The translations under genes were made by a program, and so were the position numbers. Below the pieces are notes generated by a model that saw nothing but the letters and a program-made list of their open reading frames with translations, had not been told where the DNA came from and made no database searches. Shown here one piece after another: positions 47,253 to 59,420 of a stretch of 64,000 nucleotides of DNA (positions are counted from its first letter, which is position 1; each line of letters starts with the position of its first letter). The stretch comes from Psilocybe azurescens (taxonomy: Eukaryota > Basidiomycota > Agaricomycetes > Agaricales > Agrocybaceae), in contig JAJIRX010000008.1 in assembly GCA_023853785.1 (NCBI GenBank), forward strand, positions 1 through 64,000, in the 5' to 3' direction.

Positions 47253-50200
47253 TTAGAGATAGAACAACTTGGCCTTTTTAACTACTTTGGCAATTAGTGG
47301 AAGGCGTTGATAGAGCTCCTGTTCGACCTTATTTAGTTTGAGGCATTGAGATCTGGCTTGGTGGTGGGCAAATCTAGCAGCAGCCGGGCGATAGTTCTGT
47401 TCTGCCGTCTCCTTCTGATCGATAGTTTTGTTGTATTCAATGAGAATTTTTCTTCGCGAGTGTCTCAAGCTCTTCTACAGTTTGATCGGTCAAAGTGGTA
47501 TCAAAGATGGGAGTTTCGAGTAGGTTCGTTTCAGAGTTTCGGAGTGAAGGAAGAGGCGATTTGTCAGAGAAGGTGAGGCATCAGGATGGTAGTAATGATC
47601 AGAGTCTGTATAATTGGCGGTATTCTTGAAGAGTCTTGCTGTCGTCGTCGAACACATCGTCTTTTTCCCACGTTGCTTCGGAGATAGGGAATCCCATCCA
47701 TTTGACAAGGTATTGATATTTTTGCTTCCCTTTCTTGGGTTTTCGTCCCGTCTTTCTGTGATTCAAAATAGTTTTGACTTCCCAGTGTTCTTCCTGATTT
47801 TTGATCTCAGGTGGTGGTCTAGGGAAGTTTGGTCCGTATATTTCTGTCTCTTTGTATGGCATATTTTGAGTCTGTACATGAGAGGTCCCAAGACTTCTGT
47901 GATCATGAACGGGCCTTCTCGTTTCAGTTTCATCTTTGAATGGTATCTGGTAGAGATGTTGCGTGAGTCTAACCAAACTTTTGTTCCTTTCTTGAACAGT
48001 TTGAAGTTCGATTTTCGTTGTTCAGCTATCCTTTGTCTTGCAAGTTCATGGGCGGCTAATGCTTCTTCTCGATCTTTTAGGAGATGTTTGACTTTTTCCT
48101 CCACCGATGGGGCTTTGGTGTTCTTGAATGCAAGTGGAATGACCAACAGAGATGAACCTAAGGTGAGTTCGAACGGGGTCTTGGCCCTTTCGGAGTGTTT
48201 CCTGTTGTTGTGAGTGAATTCCAATGTTCCAATTGGCTTGTTCCAATCGGTTGGGTGTGATGAACAATAGATGGATAGGTAGGCTTCTATTTCTTGGTTG
48301 AATCGCTCAGTGGTTCCGTCTCCTATTGGATGATAAGGCATAGTTAATTTGGACTTGATTCCCAAGAGTTTCATGAGTTCTTGGAAGACTTTTGTGGTGA
48401 ATAGGGGATCTCGGTCGGAGATGATGCTATCTGGGAGTCCAAATCATTTGAAGAGGTTGTCGAGTAAGAGTTGAGCTGCTCCTTCTGCGTCAAGTGCCTC
48501 TCCCGGTTCCCTTTTTTCCGGCAAGGTATTAAAATCACCCCTTAGTAAGCCCATGGTCTACCACGACCATGATTGCATCCACGATCTGTGCTGCACTGTT
48601 CTTAACCAGTGGTAAGTTGGTTAGAAAGTCAATTGAACAGTTTGCAAATGGTCACGTAGAAGTTGGTCCGGCAACTGGCATGAAATACAGGTGAGAGGGA
48701 TTTCTGTTAATCTTGAATTGCTGACAGATTCTGCAGCCTTTGACGTATTATTTTATGAAGGATCGTAGTCCTGGCCACCAGTAATGTGTCTTTACTGTGT
48801 TGTAAGTTTCAAGTTCTCTGGGGTGTCCTGCCGATGGTAGATCGTGAAATGATTTTATCACTTGTTGTCATAGATTTTGGTTCTTTGGTAAATATGTTTT
48901 GTCTTTATAAAAAATGATGTTTTTTCCGTTGAATTCTTCTATTCTCCAGTTGTTGAGATCAGTTCATAGATTCGATGGTCCTTCTTGTAGTAGAGCTTTT
49001 AAGATTTCCGCAATATTCGTGTCGAATTCTTCTGAATCGATGATTCTTTGTTGTAGTTCGGTGTTGATTAGATTGACGAAGAGTTCCTTCGGTAGTAGAG
49101 TCACATCTTCGTTATCATGGTCTTCGTCTGGTATAAAATCTGGTCTTCTTGATAAGGCATCAGATTGAATCATTTTTGTCCCGGGCATGTGGATTAGTTT
49201 CAGATCGAATTTGGATAGGAATAATGACCATCGAGCTTGCCATCTGTTCAGATTTCTTGGGCTTCTGAAGTAGGTCAGGTTCTTGTGGTCAGAATGGATG
49301 ATTGTCATATGTTCGGATCCTTGAATGTAGTGTCTCCATTCCTGTAATGCTTGTACAATTGCCAGGAGTTCTCAATCATAGATTTCATAGTTCCTTTCTG
49401 TTGCGGAAAAGGTTTTTGAAATAAATGCGCATGGGTGTCTTTCTCCATTTCCATCGAGTTGAGTCAGAACGGCTCCAGATGCATATTTAGAGGCGTTGCA
49501 TTCAATTTGAAATGGTTTGCTCGGGTCTGGAATTGAGAGAACCGGTTCTTCTGTAAATTGTCGTTTTAGTTCATCAAACGCTCATTGAGCTACGTCCGTC
49601 CATTCAAATTTCTTGTCCTTCTTTAGGAGGTCGTTCAGGGGTTGCGCAACCATAGAGAACTTCCTGATGATTTTTCGGTAGAAATTTCCAAATCCCAGGA
49701 ATCCCCTGACTTGCTTGACTGTGGTAGGCGCAGGCCAGTCTCAGATTCCTTTAAGTTTCGATTGGTCCATGGAGATTTTTTCTTCTTCGATTATCATTCC
49801 CAGGTATTTGACTTTTTGTTGTCTGAAGATGCATTTTTCTGGCTTGAGGTACAGGTCATTATCCTTTAGCCTTTGTAGGACAATCTGTTCCTATTTTGCC
49901 AAATCTTCTTGATTTTTGGCAAAGATTAAGATGTCGTCCATGTAGATAATCACGAATCCTCCAGATATTTTACCTTCAAACAGCGAATCCATCATGGATT
50001 GAACAGTGGCCGGGGAATTGCATAATCCGAAGAACATAACCGTGGGTTCAAAGAGTCCTCGATTTGTTTTGAAGGCAGCTTTCTGTTGATCTTCTTTTCG
50101 AATGCGAACATTGTTGTATCCTTGTCTGACGTCGAGTTTGGTAAAGAATTTTGCTCCTTTGAGTTTGTCCAATAGATCGTGGATCCGTTGCAAAGGGTAG

Positions 50201-51179
50201 GCATTCTTTACTGTCCATTCATTTAGATATTGATAGTCTTGACAAGGTCGTAGTTTTCCGTCTTTCTTGGCTAAAAAGAAAAAAAGGTGATGCGATGTCC
50301 GATTCTGATTTGACGATATATCCTTTGTCTAGCATCTCTTTAAGAAATTTGTCCTGTTCAATTTGTTCTTCTGGGGTGAGGCTGTAGACTTTGCATGGTT
50401 TCAGTTTGAATCCAGGCTTCAGTTTGATTTTGTGGTCCCAGGGTCTTGAGATGGGAAATCGATCTGCTGCCTTTTTGTCGAAAAGTCCGAGGTAGTTGTG
50501 GAGGTCCGGGGAATAAGTTCTTTCAGAGGTTTAACGGGTGTCCTGTTTTCGTGTTCCATTGCCAGAGTTTGTGAAGCCGTGGTTTTTGCGTTGATCCATG
50601 CCTGGTCCATTTCTTCAGAGTCTTTTGCTTCGATAAAATCTATTACCAAAGCATTGAAGTCTTTGAGTGGGGTGTCCGTGGTGTCCGTGATGTCCATGAT
50701 CAGTTCTGTTTCTTCCAGTTCTTCTTCTATAGTGGTAGTGCAGATAGATTTGGAAATTCTCCATTTAACTTTTCCAGTTTCCCAATCAATGTCAGGATTT
50801 CGTTTTTGAAGCCAAGGTAATCCTAAAATAATTTTTGTCGTCCTAGTCCAGAGACAAATAGAATTTCCTTGTTTGTTCTGTTTCCAATGGTAAGATTGAG
50901 TTCTACAAAGGTAGAGATCGTTCCTTTCTTGTTGAGAGTTCTGTCCACGTTATACACCGTGAGGTTTTTTCTTCAAGGTTTTTGTTCAAGTCCTAGTTTC
51001 CTAGCGTAGTTTTGGTCGATGAATTTTCCACCAGCTCCAGAGTCAATTAGACCCGAGGTTTCGATGATTTGTGGCCTTCCGTTTTTTATAGCAGAGAAAG
51101 AAATTGGTAAATGCATAGATTTATTCTCAAGTGTAGCCATAAATACAGAGTAGATGCCTAATCGTGGAGAGACCGACAT
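47253..51179 (-). pseudogene. pol of chromovirus copy 2, frameshifted
   Basis: Reading on the minus strand: retropepsin LIDSGAGGKF (about 51050), reverse transcriptase with KLDVRQGYN (about 50130) and YMDD (about 49945), RNase H (about 49550-49260), integrase zinc finger and core (about 48840-47960, including TERFNQE near 48300), chromodomain YQYLVKWMGFPISEATW (about 47720-47670), and a basic tail ending AKLFYL with a stop at 47253. The chromodomain is intact here, unlike copy 1. Stops and indels interrupt RT and RNase H. Copy 2 is clearly better preserved than copy 1. Confidence 0.88.
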
Positions 51180-52309
51180 CGATTCGGTTCTCCATTTTAA
51201 AAATCCTCAGTGTTGGTGTCCTCCTCCTGGTCTCCCATTGCCAAACTTGCCAGTTCCTCTCTCTCCTCCATGTTTAGCTGCCGGGATATGGGCATGAAGG
51301 TCCTTTGCTGTCCACTTCTTTTTCGGCAATTCCTTCCGGTATGAAGGGGTTGTTCTTTTTCTTCTGAGGGCAATCTACAGCGAGATGTCCTGGTTGTTTG
51401 CATCTGAAACAAGCCCCTTTTTCATGAGGCTTGTTCGTTCTTTGGTGGTCATAACATTGACGTCCATTGCAAAGGGGTCCTTTCTTGGCGCAGTCTTGGG
51501 AATGAATCGCGTGTTCGATTGATATGGGCCTTTTATTGCCATAGCAAGTCGATAACTCCTATCGAAAGTCATGGCTTTGTCGTACCATTCTTTGATTTTG
51601 GTGGGCCTCTTCTCAGACTGGATGATCTTCTGTACTAGCACCGGGTTCAGCACTGTTTTGAACATTTCGATCAGGAGTTTGTTTGCGGTGTCGGAGTCAT
51701 TAGACATCCCCACCTCTCCAACCAGTAATTTGAACTTGGTTACTAGTTGTTTGGCGGTCAGGTTCTTTTGTCGAAGCATTTTTAATTTGTCCAATGCATC
51801 AATGTCTTCTTCTTCTGGCTTGAATGCCTTCTGGAATTTGTCGATAAATTCCTTGTATGTCGGTAAGTCGATGTCCCCCATGTCGAGGTTCAGTTTGTTC
51901 TGGACAAATTTTTGTTTCCAAACGACCACGTTCCCTTCTTGCATGTAAGAGAGAATGAACACAATCCGTTTTGGTTCTGTGTCATAGACGTCCTTGTTGA
52001 TCCCCATATAGAGGATACATTCTTGAAGGAATTTCTTGCTCTTAAACCGTTCACCATTGAAGGGTGTAGGTTTGCTAAGAGAGAGTTCCCTTGTCTTCAG
52101 GGTGTCAATCGTCATTTGTTGGTCAACCATTTGTAGTTCGTTCGGTTCAGAGGTTTCAGAGGCCTTGGTGAAGTATTCTTCTTCTGACGATAGTCCTGGA
52201 GTTTGGGTAGTGGGTTGAACGTCTGATGTAGGCGTTTGTTCACCACTGTTGTCAGTGTTGTAGTTTGCGGAGAAGGTTCCACGTCGAGATGTCGTGGTGT
52301 CTGGTTCAA
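51125..52309 (-). pseudogene. gag of chromovirus copy 2, frameshifted at the zinc knuckle
   Basis: A frame of 251 codons starts at ATG 52130 (MVDQQMTIDTLKTREL) and covers the capsid-like region. A Pro/Thr-rich N-terminal extension may begin at 52309 in another frame. Just before the CCHC knuckle (near 51400) a G is missing from a G run relative to copy 1, so the open frame leaves the knuckle sequence, which continues in the neighbouring frame. The protein would form the element's particle. Confidence 0.85.
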
Positions 52310-52365
52310 GCTCCCGATACCGCTTGTAGACGAAGCAGTATGGTAGAGTGAGAAGCTAGTTCTTT

Positions 52366-52759
52366 TGTTACGATCTCAAGTTAGAATCACGCAGTGTGCA
52401 TAATCTAACCACCAATCATTTACAAGAACAAGTTCAAGTTTGAGTTGAGCAGGTTAAGCAGGTTGGATTCTCAAAAACTAGCTAAAGAATACAGTGGATC
52501 CTTCCTGATATAAATACTATGAACTGTACAGCAAGTTGAAACGAGATTGAATGTTCATCAGCAGATGTATATAAGAATAAAGGAAACAGATCAAACGTTC
52601 ATCAAAAGATGTATCATAAAAGATAGAAGTGAAAGTCCATCAGAGATATGATGGAGTTTGGTAGAATGATTGATGGCAAAGAAAAGGAAAAGAAAAGAAA
52701 AGGAAAGGAAAAGAAAAGAAAAGAAAAGAGAAAAGAAAAAGAAAAGACTTGTTGTAACA
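52366..52759 (-). repeat. 5' LTR of chromovirus copy 2
   Basis: 394 bp, plus-strand ends TGTTACGATCTC and GTTGTAACA. The region just inside (52365 downward, minus strand AAAAGAACTAGC) is where a primer site should be; it does not begin TGG. Confidence 0.94.
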
Positions 52760-53264
52760 AGTGGAGTCCATATGGACTGTGTGGGGGATGGTAAAGTACT
52801 GTAATTAAGTGCTGAGAGTCCGGTGGAAGTCTATTGGAAGTCCAACAGAAGTCCAACGGACTGGACAGTCTGGCCAGTCCACCTGTTTTCTGTCTTGAAG
52901 TGACTTGACCGGACTTTGACCGGAATTTGGCCAGACTCTGACTGGACTGTTAGCAGAATTTTATCAAGTCCAATGGAATCCATTGGACATCCAATGGACT
53001 GTCCATTGGAATTGGCTGGGTTCGGTGAAAGTCTGTTACAGTCCAACGGAATATGGGGGCACTGTAAAGTACACCAGAATGTATGCTGGACAGCCTGCAA
53101 AAATGCCTGGGTATGAGCTATTGGGTGGATTTAGTGTACCGTATCATATGGTACAGTGTACGCTGCCCAAAATGGAAGGGAAACATTCACTGGTTCAGAG
53201 GGACCACTGAACCCATATGAAATGCTACACTGTAACTGTACTTTCTATCATATCATATGTTACA

Positions 53265-55097
53265 ATGGTACATATCTAGCTGATATCTACTACAGTTAAG
53301 AATGGGTTGGAAATATTCTTAAGAGGGCTAGCCAGCCCTGCCAGATATGTCAATAAATATCAAATGACGGAGTCATACTTTCAGAGGGTCTGACTGTTGG
53401 AGACTAATTGATTATATTAAACATTTGTTCAAGCTCTGCTTGAATAGACAGTGGCACTGTATCAATTGACAATCATCTATCTATCAACTCTTGCAATTTC
53501 CTTGCGACAATCAAAGCTATACAACTAGTGTTTAATATACCTGATATTAATTCCAGGCATAGTTAACTCTATAAGAGCTGTATTTCTTTGTGATTCTTCA
53601 AGAAATATTGAGCAATTGTGGGTATGTTATCTCATGTTCAAAATACACATAGGGCAGCTACATTATAGCAAGTGACTCGGGCCATAGAACATACACATTG
53701 TATATGTTGAACTACGTAGTGTGTGATTTGATATATAAATCAAAACCAAAACACAAACCAGAGAGGAATGGTCTAGACTAGATAAGACAACTCTCTCCCT
53801 GTTGAGTTAAAGTGAGGGCTGGCTTGGCCACTAGGTTGTGAAGATATATGTGGTCTGAGGAGGGCAGGGACATATGAAGGAGGAGGAATGGATGAGGAAA
53901 TATAAAATGCCCTTGAGTATTTACTGGGAGGAAGCAACCTGACTTGATTGGGGTAGAACGGTGTGAATGAGGTGTGATGACTGTGGAGGGGCCAAATGAC
54001 TAGATAATTTGCAGGGATTGATATGGGGGCAGGAGTGAGAATGTATTCTTAATCCTAGTGCGCTTCAATTGAGTCTGCAGTGTCTGCAAAGCCAGAAGTA
54101 AGGTCTGGTGATTGAATAATGACTAGAGCAGCCTGGAGTGATAGATGGTGAAGGATTGTGCAATGTTTTGATCCAAACCTCGAACAGAGCAGTGAGATGA
54201 ATGAGGGATGACTAGGGCGATCGAAGGTGACGACCTAAGCGATATTCTTCAGCCAAAAAAATCAAACAACGCAGGGAAGCGGATAAAGAGTGTCTGGAGC
54301 GATGGATGAAGATGACAACAAGACCTAAATTGCTGAATAAAAATATTCTGGAGCAACAGAAGCGATGGGGAGTTGAAGATCTGGATATAGAGGAAGAATG
54401 GAGGGTCTGGAGGATGATAGGGTCGAAATGAACAGGATAAATTTCTCTGTGATGAGAGAACGTGGGTGGTTGGATAGGCTGGTCTAGCCACTGATGAACT
54501 TCTTGAATAACTGGAGTGATTGTTGAATTTTGTGCTGAATACTGATAGAGATTGATTGAATGCGTGCTTGGAGTGCTGGACTGAGTACTTGATAACTTGA
54601 AATCTTTGCTGTGAAGAAAGTTGGGGCTTGTAACTTCCTTGCATTCCAAGCGATATTAATATATGGTTTATATACCACAGAACATAGAAAAATATTTAAA
54701 AGAGATCAAGTGTCCAAACTATACTAATCATTCTGTAGAACGACACCCAGTAGTCCCATCTGTCAATTACATACAATAGATTGAAAGCTGACGGAGTTTA
54801 GGAGTGAAAAATAGAAGTATGAGTAAGTAAGTAACATAGGATGAGTAAGAAGTATAAGCAGGATTATGAAAAGCGAAGTGAGATGAGTAAGAAAGAAGCG
54901 AAGCTGAGTAAGTACAATAAGCAAGAATGACAAGAGGAAGGAAGGATCAATCATATGAAAGTGTCAGACAATAGAAAAGGAACCAAAATAGCGAACAAGT
55001 ACCATGCTAATGAATAGAACCAGTCTATTCATGGCACAGCTCAGTCATCCATTACCAAGACTGCTGAGTGAGACAAAGATTTGCTGCATATGTGGAA
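53265..55097. other. Flank between foldback 2 and Helitron 3, no gene supported
   Basis: AT-rich with GATGAAT/GGAGTGA-like short repeats at 54100-54650 and GAGTAAG repeats at 54820-54920. A minus-strand frame at 54212-54649 has Ser/Phe-rich content without recognisable motifs. The texture recalls LTR sequence, but no TG...CA ends could be paired. Confidence 0.3.
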
Positions 55098-57226
55098 CGA
55101 GCTTTATGACCCGCCGCTACGTGTTGGGGGATTCGCCGCTCACCCCCCCTGTGCTTCACGGCAGGGTCAACAGCTGTGGGGCTGCGCCCCAGACCTCGCT
55201 TTGTCGGCGCCCTGCGCCTCCTCATTGATAAATAAATAATAGCAATTACAATCATAATGTCTTGGGGGGATGAGCTTCGCTCATCCCCCCTTCTTATTGG
55301 CACTTCATGTCTCATTAAAAATTTAATAATAGCAGTCACTTATATAATGTTTTTAGGGGAATGAGCTTCGCTCATCCCCCCCTTGCTTCACCTCCTCACT
55401 CAAAAATATACATTAATTGTCTTTTCATGTGGGGAGGGGATGAGCTGTGCTCACCCCCTCCCTTGCTTCACAGCCAGTTCAACAGCTTGCAGGAATTGTT
55501 AAACTCCACTATGGAGACACAAAGCACCTACATAGTCAAATTATATATACTCACAGTCAATAACAGTCAATATTTCTGGCCTTATCTAAACAGTGAACAA
55601 ATACAAATATATATACACAGAACTCTACATTCTGTGTTCATTAAATATTTCTTTGCTTTGCAAATCTCAAACCAAAATTTCAAATTATATTAGACCCACT
55701 CCAACTAACCCACAGTATTTTTGCCACCATGTCTGTTTTAATATCTATACACCTGCCAATGTCCACTCCCAATCAATCATCATCCTACTTTATATCTTAT
55801 ACAATACTGCACTACTCATTCACTACCCACAAATCACCTCATATGCACAGAACCTGCAGCACTGTGCCACTTTAAATTTCATACCTTACACTCATCCTCT
55901 TCACAATCAAAATAGTCCTGCAAATTAATCACATCAATGTACAATCTATAGTATATTAAAATTTAAATGCCAATTCTCACACACAATACTTAACAGTCTG
56001 TTTATCTTTACATGTATAAACCACATGAGAGCTTTATCCTCAAAAAAAAACAAAAATATCACTTGTAGAACACAGTAGACTGCCTATTTTCAATTAGGAA
56101 ATCATATCCCAGTGTTATCTCTCTGCCCACATCTTTTATTTAAATAGCATCTACACACTCACAAATCCCTCTGTTGCTATATATCAGTCATAAAGCTTGC
56201 CAGTGCAGTGCCCTTGCACCTTGCTAAGTTAGTACTGCACACTTTCATACTACATATAATATAAACATTTCATCCTCCACCCTTTCTAAGTCTAATGAAA
56301 ATTATGTGAATATGGCACAACAAAGCATGGCACCTTCAGAATCATGCCTATGCCAGTATATATTTCCACAATATATCCCCAGCCCACTCTTTAACAATTA
56401 TTGTGTATATTATTGTCACAAAAGAGTTTTACTTTGCATCTTATACAAAACTGGAACTATCCTGCTATCCACAGCATCTGCAACACTCTGCTATTCTAAA
56501 TTTTATAACTTACACTCTTCACAATTAAAATAGCTGTCTCCTCATCCCACTACATTTGTCCTGCAAATTAATCACATTAATCTACAGCCCATAGTATATT
56601 ACAATTTACATGTTAGTTCTTATGCACAATATTTAGCTATGTATGTCTATATTTTTACCCACTACATGAGTAAGGTACACTGGAGCTTCATTCTCAACAA
56701 AATAATTTTATCACCTGTACAGCACTGGAGACCACCTATTTTCAGTTGCAAAATTGTGTCCCAGTGCTATTTTTCTATCTACATCTTTATTAAAAAGTTC
56801 CACCCTGTTCCACTCAAACAAAACATGGTCACCAACCTTAGCTTATTCTGTACTAACTTGTCCACTGTTCTAAATTCTAATCATATTCATTGTTTGCAAT
56901 TTTATTCAGTGGTTTGCATTTGAATTTTTGTAAATAGTGTCAACCACAACAACTGTTCACCAAAGCCAAAACTGCAGAAAAATGCTTTAATACCACTGGA
57001 AATGGCTAATAGACACATTGAGGATGTGTTATTTAGACATGTAGTCTTTTTGGGATGTGTGGCACCAATTTTTTTATTTGCCATCAGCCTCTGGTTGTTT
57101 GTTTCAAAGGGCCCCACAGCACCGGCCCCAAAACACAGCAGTCTGCTTAATAATGCTTGGTCATGCTTAGGTAAAATTAACTTCCTCTTTTAGAATGTGA
57201 GAAGCAGCTGTGTTTTATATTATAGA
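55098..57226 (-). mobile_element. Helitron 3 (non-autonomous, minus)
   Basis: On the minus strand it starts TCTATAATATAA at 57226, preceded by A, and ends TCATAAAGCTCG at 55098, with the terminal hairpin block and an array of three G-run/GAGC-GCTC hairpins at 55265-55470. No coding sequence. Near 56933-56940 it carries the unoccupied form (ACACTATT, complement) of the site duplicated around family A copy 4 in Helitron 4. Confidence 0.88.
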
Positions 57227-57687
57227 TCCAGTTAAGGACCAAATAGTTGTAGATGACCAAATGCTGATGATGATGGTGATATATAATGCTGTGCAGTGCT
57301 GTGCGTACTAGGATGGATAGGAATGATGTCCAGGAATAAGCTGCATATAGCCTTGAGGTTCGAAATAGATAGATGATTGAATCACTGATAGGGAATGTAG
57401 CTGATCAAATAGTTGAAGTGGAGATTGAAAGTTGTAATGGAGATTGAAGTGGACTGTGAATGGGCTTTAATGTTGAATATTGATGGATGTGCTTCAGATA
57501 AAATGCGAAATAATAACCCTAGCTTCTGCATGCAATGGGGAGTCAAGACAGACGCTCTAAGCTTATAGATAAATCTCATATCCAATCAAAATTGGTGTAT
57601 GACACTGTGCTTAATTGTCTCATGTAGGTTGTAGGAGTGTTTATTTGCCATCACATATTGAATTCTCTTTTTTGCGACTATGACCAC
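57227..57687. other. Short flank, no gene seen
   Basis: AT-rich spacer with GATTGAA/GGAGATTGAA repeats at 57410-57445, similar in texture to 54500-54600. Confidence 0.3.
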
Positions 57688-59258
57688 GGCTCATGAATTG
57701 AACTCGATGGACCGGTAATGTTTTGCGACCACTGGAGCCTTCAAACTCTTCGATTTACCATACTTTCTGGGCAGGACAGTCCCGCTTTGGCGCCGGACCT
57801 GGTACTGACAGGTTGACACTGCGTTAGTCGAAGGCGCATATTGGGTTGGGCTCCTGGTCGCCTTCCACCATAGACATTCTGCTTTGGTAAACAGCCATCT
57901 GCAGTGGTTACCGTGTTTAAGAGGGCGTGGATTATGCCAAGGCAACAACTTGACTCTTTTGACGCCTGGACTGTCGGACTCATCAGAGCTTATCCCATCT
58001 TCACCAAGTGTGTCAATTGCCTCTGCGTGTCAGTTCTTGCCGGCTAATAGGCAACTGTTTAAATGTGTTTGGAAAAGCTGGGTAAGAAGGACAATTAGAA
58101 AACAAAGGCACAAATGTTTGTATAATTACCTTTGTCTGATGAGCATGACCCCGTTTTGATGCCTGTTCGCGCTTCAAATCATTAGCTAAACATGTATCGC
58201 ACTCTTCTGGAGTCTTGTCTGGCCTCTTCATGGAATGAGCCATATGGTAATGATACGAGCAATAAAGCACTTGGCAATTTCTTTCTCCCATCTTTGTAAA
58301 TCTGATTTACGTCTGACCAGTGCAGCGGCAAAGAGTTTGGCGATGTGTAGATTCCAAAGAGTCTTTGGCCTCTTGAAATAAAGTTGGAAAGGTTTCATTT
58401 CTGGAGGCTTGCTTTCACTATTTTCAAATTGCTCCACTTCTAAATGATCAGTGAGATGGGATTTGGCAATATCAAAGAAAAATTTTCTGTCTTGATGGTC
58501 TGGTGGAAGACTTAAACATTTGCATAAAAAGGCTCGAACCAAGTCCTACCAATCATGGCCCAGATCAGAATATGTTCATGGATTAGAGAGCAAAAAGACC
58601 ATACTGTCAGATCCATACGATCAAGGGGGCGAGGACACCCTGAAGCTCTTTCTTTGAAAGGCAATGGGAGAGGCTTCATTTTCCTTTTCAATGGTGTTCG
58701 ATCATTTGCAAAATCAGCTCGCAAGCCATTGACACTAGCTGCCACAGTTTCCATGCAATTGAGAAGCCTCTCTGTTATATCCAGCAAAGGTGGTGCAGGA
58801 GGATTGCGACTGGGTAAAGCATTTGATGGGTTGGATGGTAATTGATCCCCACTGCTATGTGAAGAAACTGAGGAGCCGGAACTTGGATTGGGAATCAGAG
58901 CAGTAGATGGCTGAGGAGTGACTGAGGAAGTTGTTGCCTCTTTTGTAGAGGCAGATTGAGTGGTATGTCGAGCCTTGTAAGCTGCAGGTTGATTTGAGCA
59001 AAACAAACCTGGTGGGTTGACTTCTGAGGTTGATAGTATGGAAGAATTTGAAGTATGGGAATTCTGAGGTCGAGCACTCCTTGTGGCCATATATCTGATT
59101 GTGGAGGTTGATGGAGTTGAAGAATAGCATTGTGGGAAGGTACCCAAAACTCGATACCGCTCATTTCCTGAGACCGGAGTTGGAGATCGCGAAGGCCATC
59201 CGAATGGAGGCCTGATCCTCCGGGGCAATGTCTTCAAGATACATGTCTTCATCATCAT
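57688..59258 (-). pseudogene. Conserved fungal protein of unknown function with a SSDESD motif
   Basis: A minus-strand gene starts near ATG 59258 with a Ser/Pro/Thr-rich disordered region. It continues as a basic helical region (LPPDHQDRKFFFDIAKSHL, FKRPKTLWNLHIAKLF), then MKRPDKTPEECDTCL and KREQASKRGHAHQTK. A probable intron (about 58056-58130, GTAATTATAC...AAACAG) is followed by TLGEDGISSDESD, RVKLLPWHNP and LPRKYGKSK to a stop at 57688. The GISSDESD then VKxLPW then LP.(K/N)(Y/W)Y order matches a large family of uncharacterised mushroom proteins, which I know only by its wording. Frame changes near 58530 and 58260 are either introns or damage. Confidence 0.6.
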
Positions 59259-59299
59259 CAGATAGTAGTGGCACAGTGTTCGGTTTTGAGGCAGAATTG

Positions 59300-59420
59300 C
59301 AGTACTTTACACTCCCCACAAGCTCTGATCAGCACTACTCAGTGCTGAATAACTCTGAGCAGATCTGAGTAGATCTGAATAGAACTATACAGTTCTGCAC
59401 AGATCTACTCAGAAATTGTC
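59300..59420 (+). repeat. Family B TIR-element end (inverted copy of 23011-23130)
   Basis: Starts CAGTACTTTACACTCCCCAC and continues with alternating CTACTCAG/CTGAGTAGATCTG repeats. The Helitron 4 insertion follows at 59424, so the rest of this element is not contiguous here. Confidence 0.65.

Larger units (their letters stand above)
46008..52759 (-). mobile_element. Ty3/gypsy chromovirus, copy 2 (complete ends)
   Basis: A 6.75 kb element between two LTRs (46008-46409 and 52366-52759), flanked by AGTGG on both sides (46003-46007, 52760-52764). The LTRs differ by about five substitutions plus a length change in the purine run, so insertion was recent. Coding regions still carry many single-base indels. 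It sits within family A copy 3, which itself sits in foldback 2. Confidence 0.95.
44066..53074 (+). mobile_element. Family A TIR element, copy 3 (contains nested copy and chromovirus 2)
   Basis: Left terminus GAGGTCTTTACATGGCCCCC at 44066, right terminus GGGGGCACTGTAAAGTACAC ending 53074, flanked by CAGAATGT (44058-44065, 53075-53082). The flanks rejoin the right arm of foldback 2. A second right terminus, GGGATGGTAAAGTACTG, ends at 52801, followed by TAATTAAGTGCTGAGAG. Copy 2 has that site unoccupied near 40132. So another family A element inserted here, and recombination between the two left arms may have removed the intervening part. Confidence 0.85.
37605..53264. mobile_element. Foldback element 2, opened by nested insertions
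   Basis: Outer ends are TGTAACATATGATATG at 37605 and its complement ending at 53264. The left arm is 37605-38281 plus 40411 to about 41535; the right arm is about 42447-44065 plus 53075-53264. The arms are reverse complements when the two family A insertions are removed. Inner arm segments consist of tandem repeats of about 70-140 bp; the centre (about 0.9 kb) is unique. Total without insertions is about 4.5 kb. No transposase or clear target duplication is visible. Confidence 0.82.

Noticed and set aside
53600..54700. A possible LTR or small retroelement between foldback 2 and Helitron 3
   Set aside because: The texture is LTR-like, but no TG...CA ends, target duplication or second copy could be identified.
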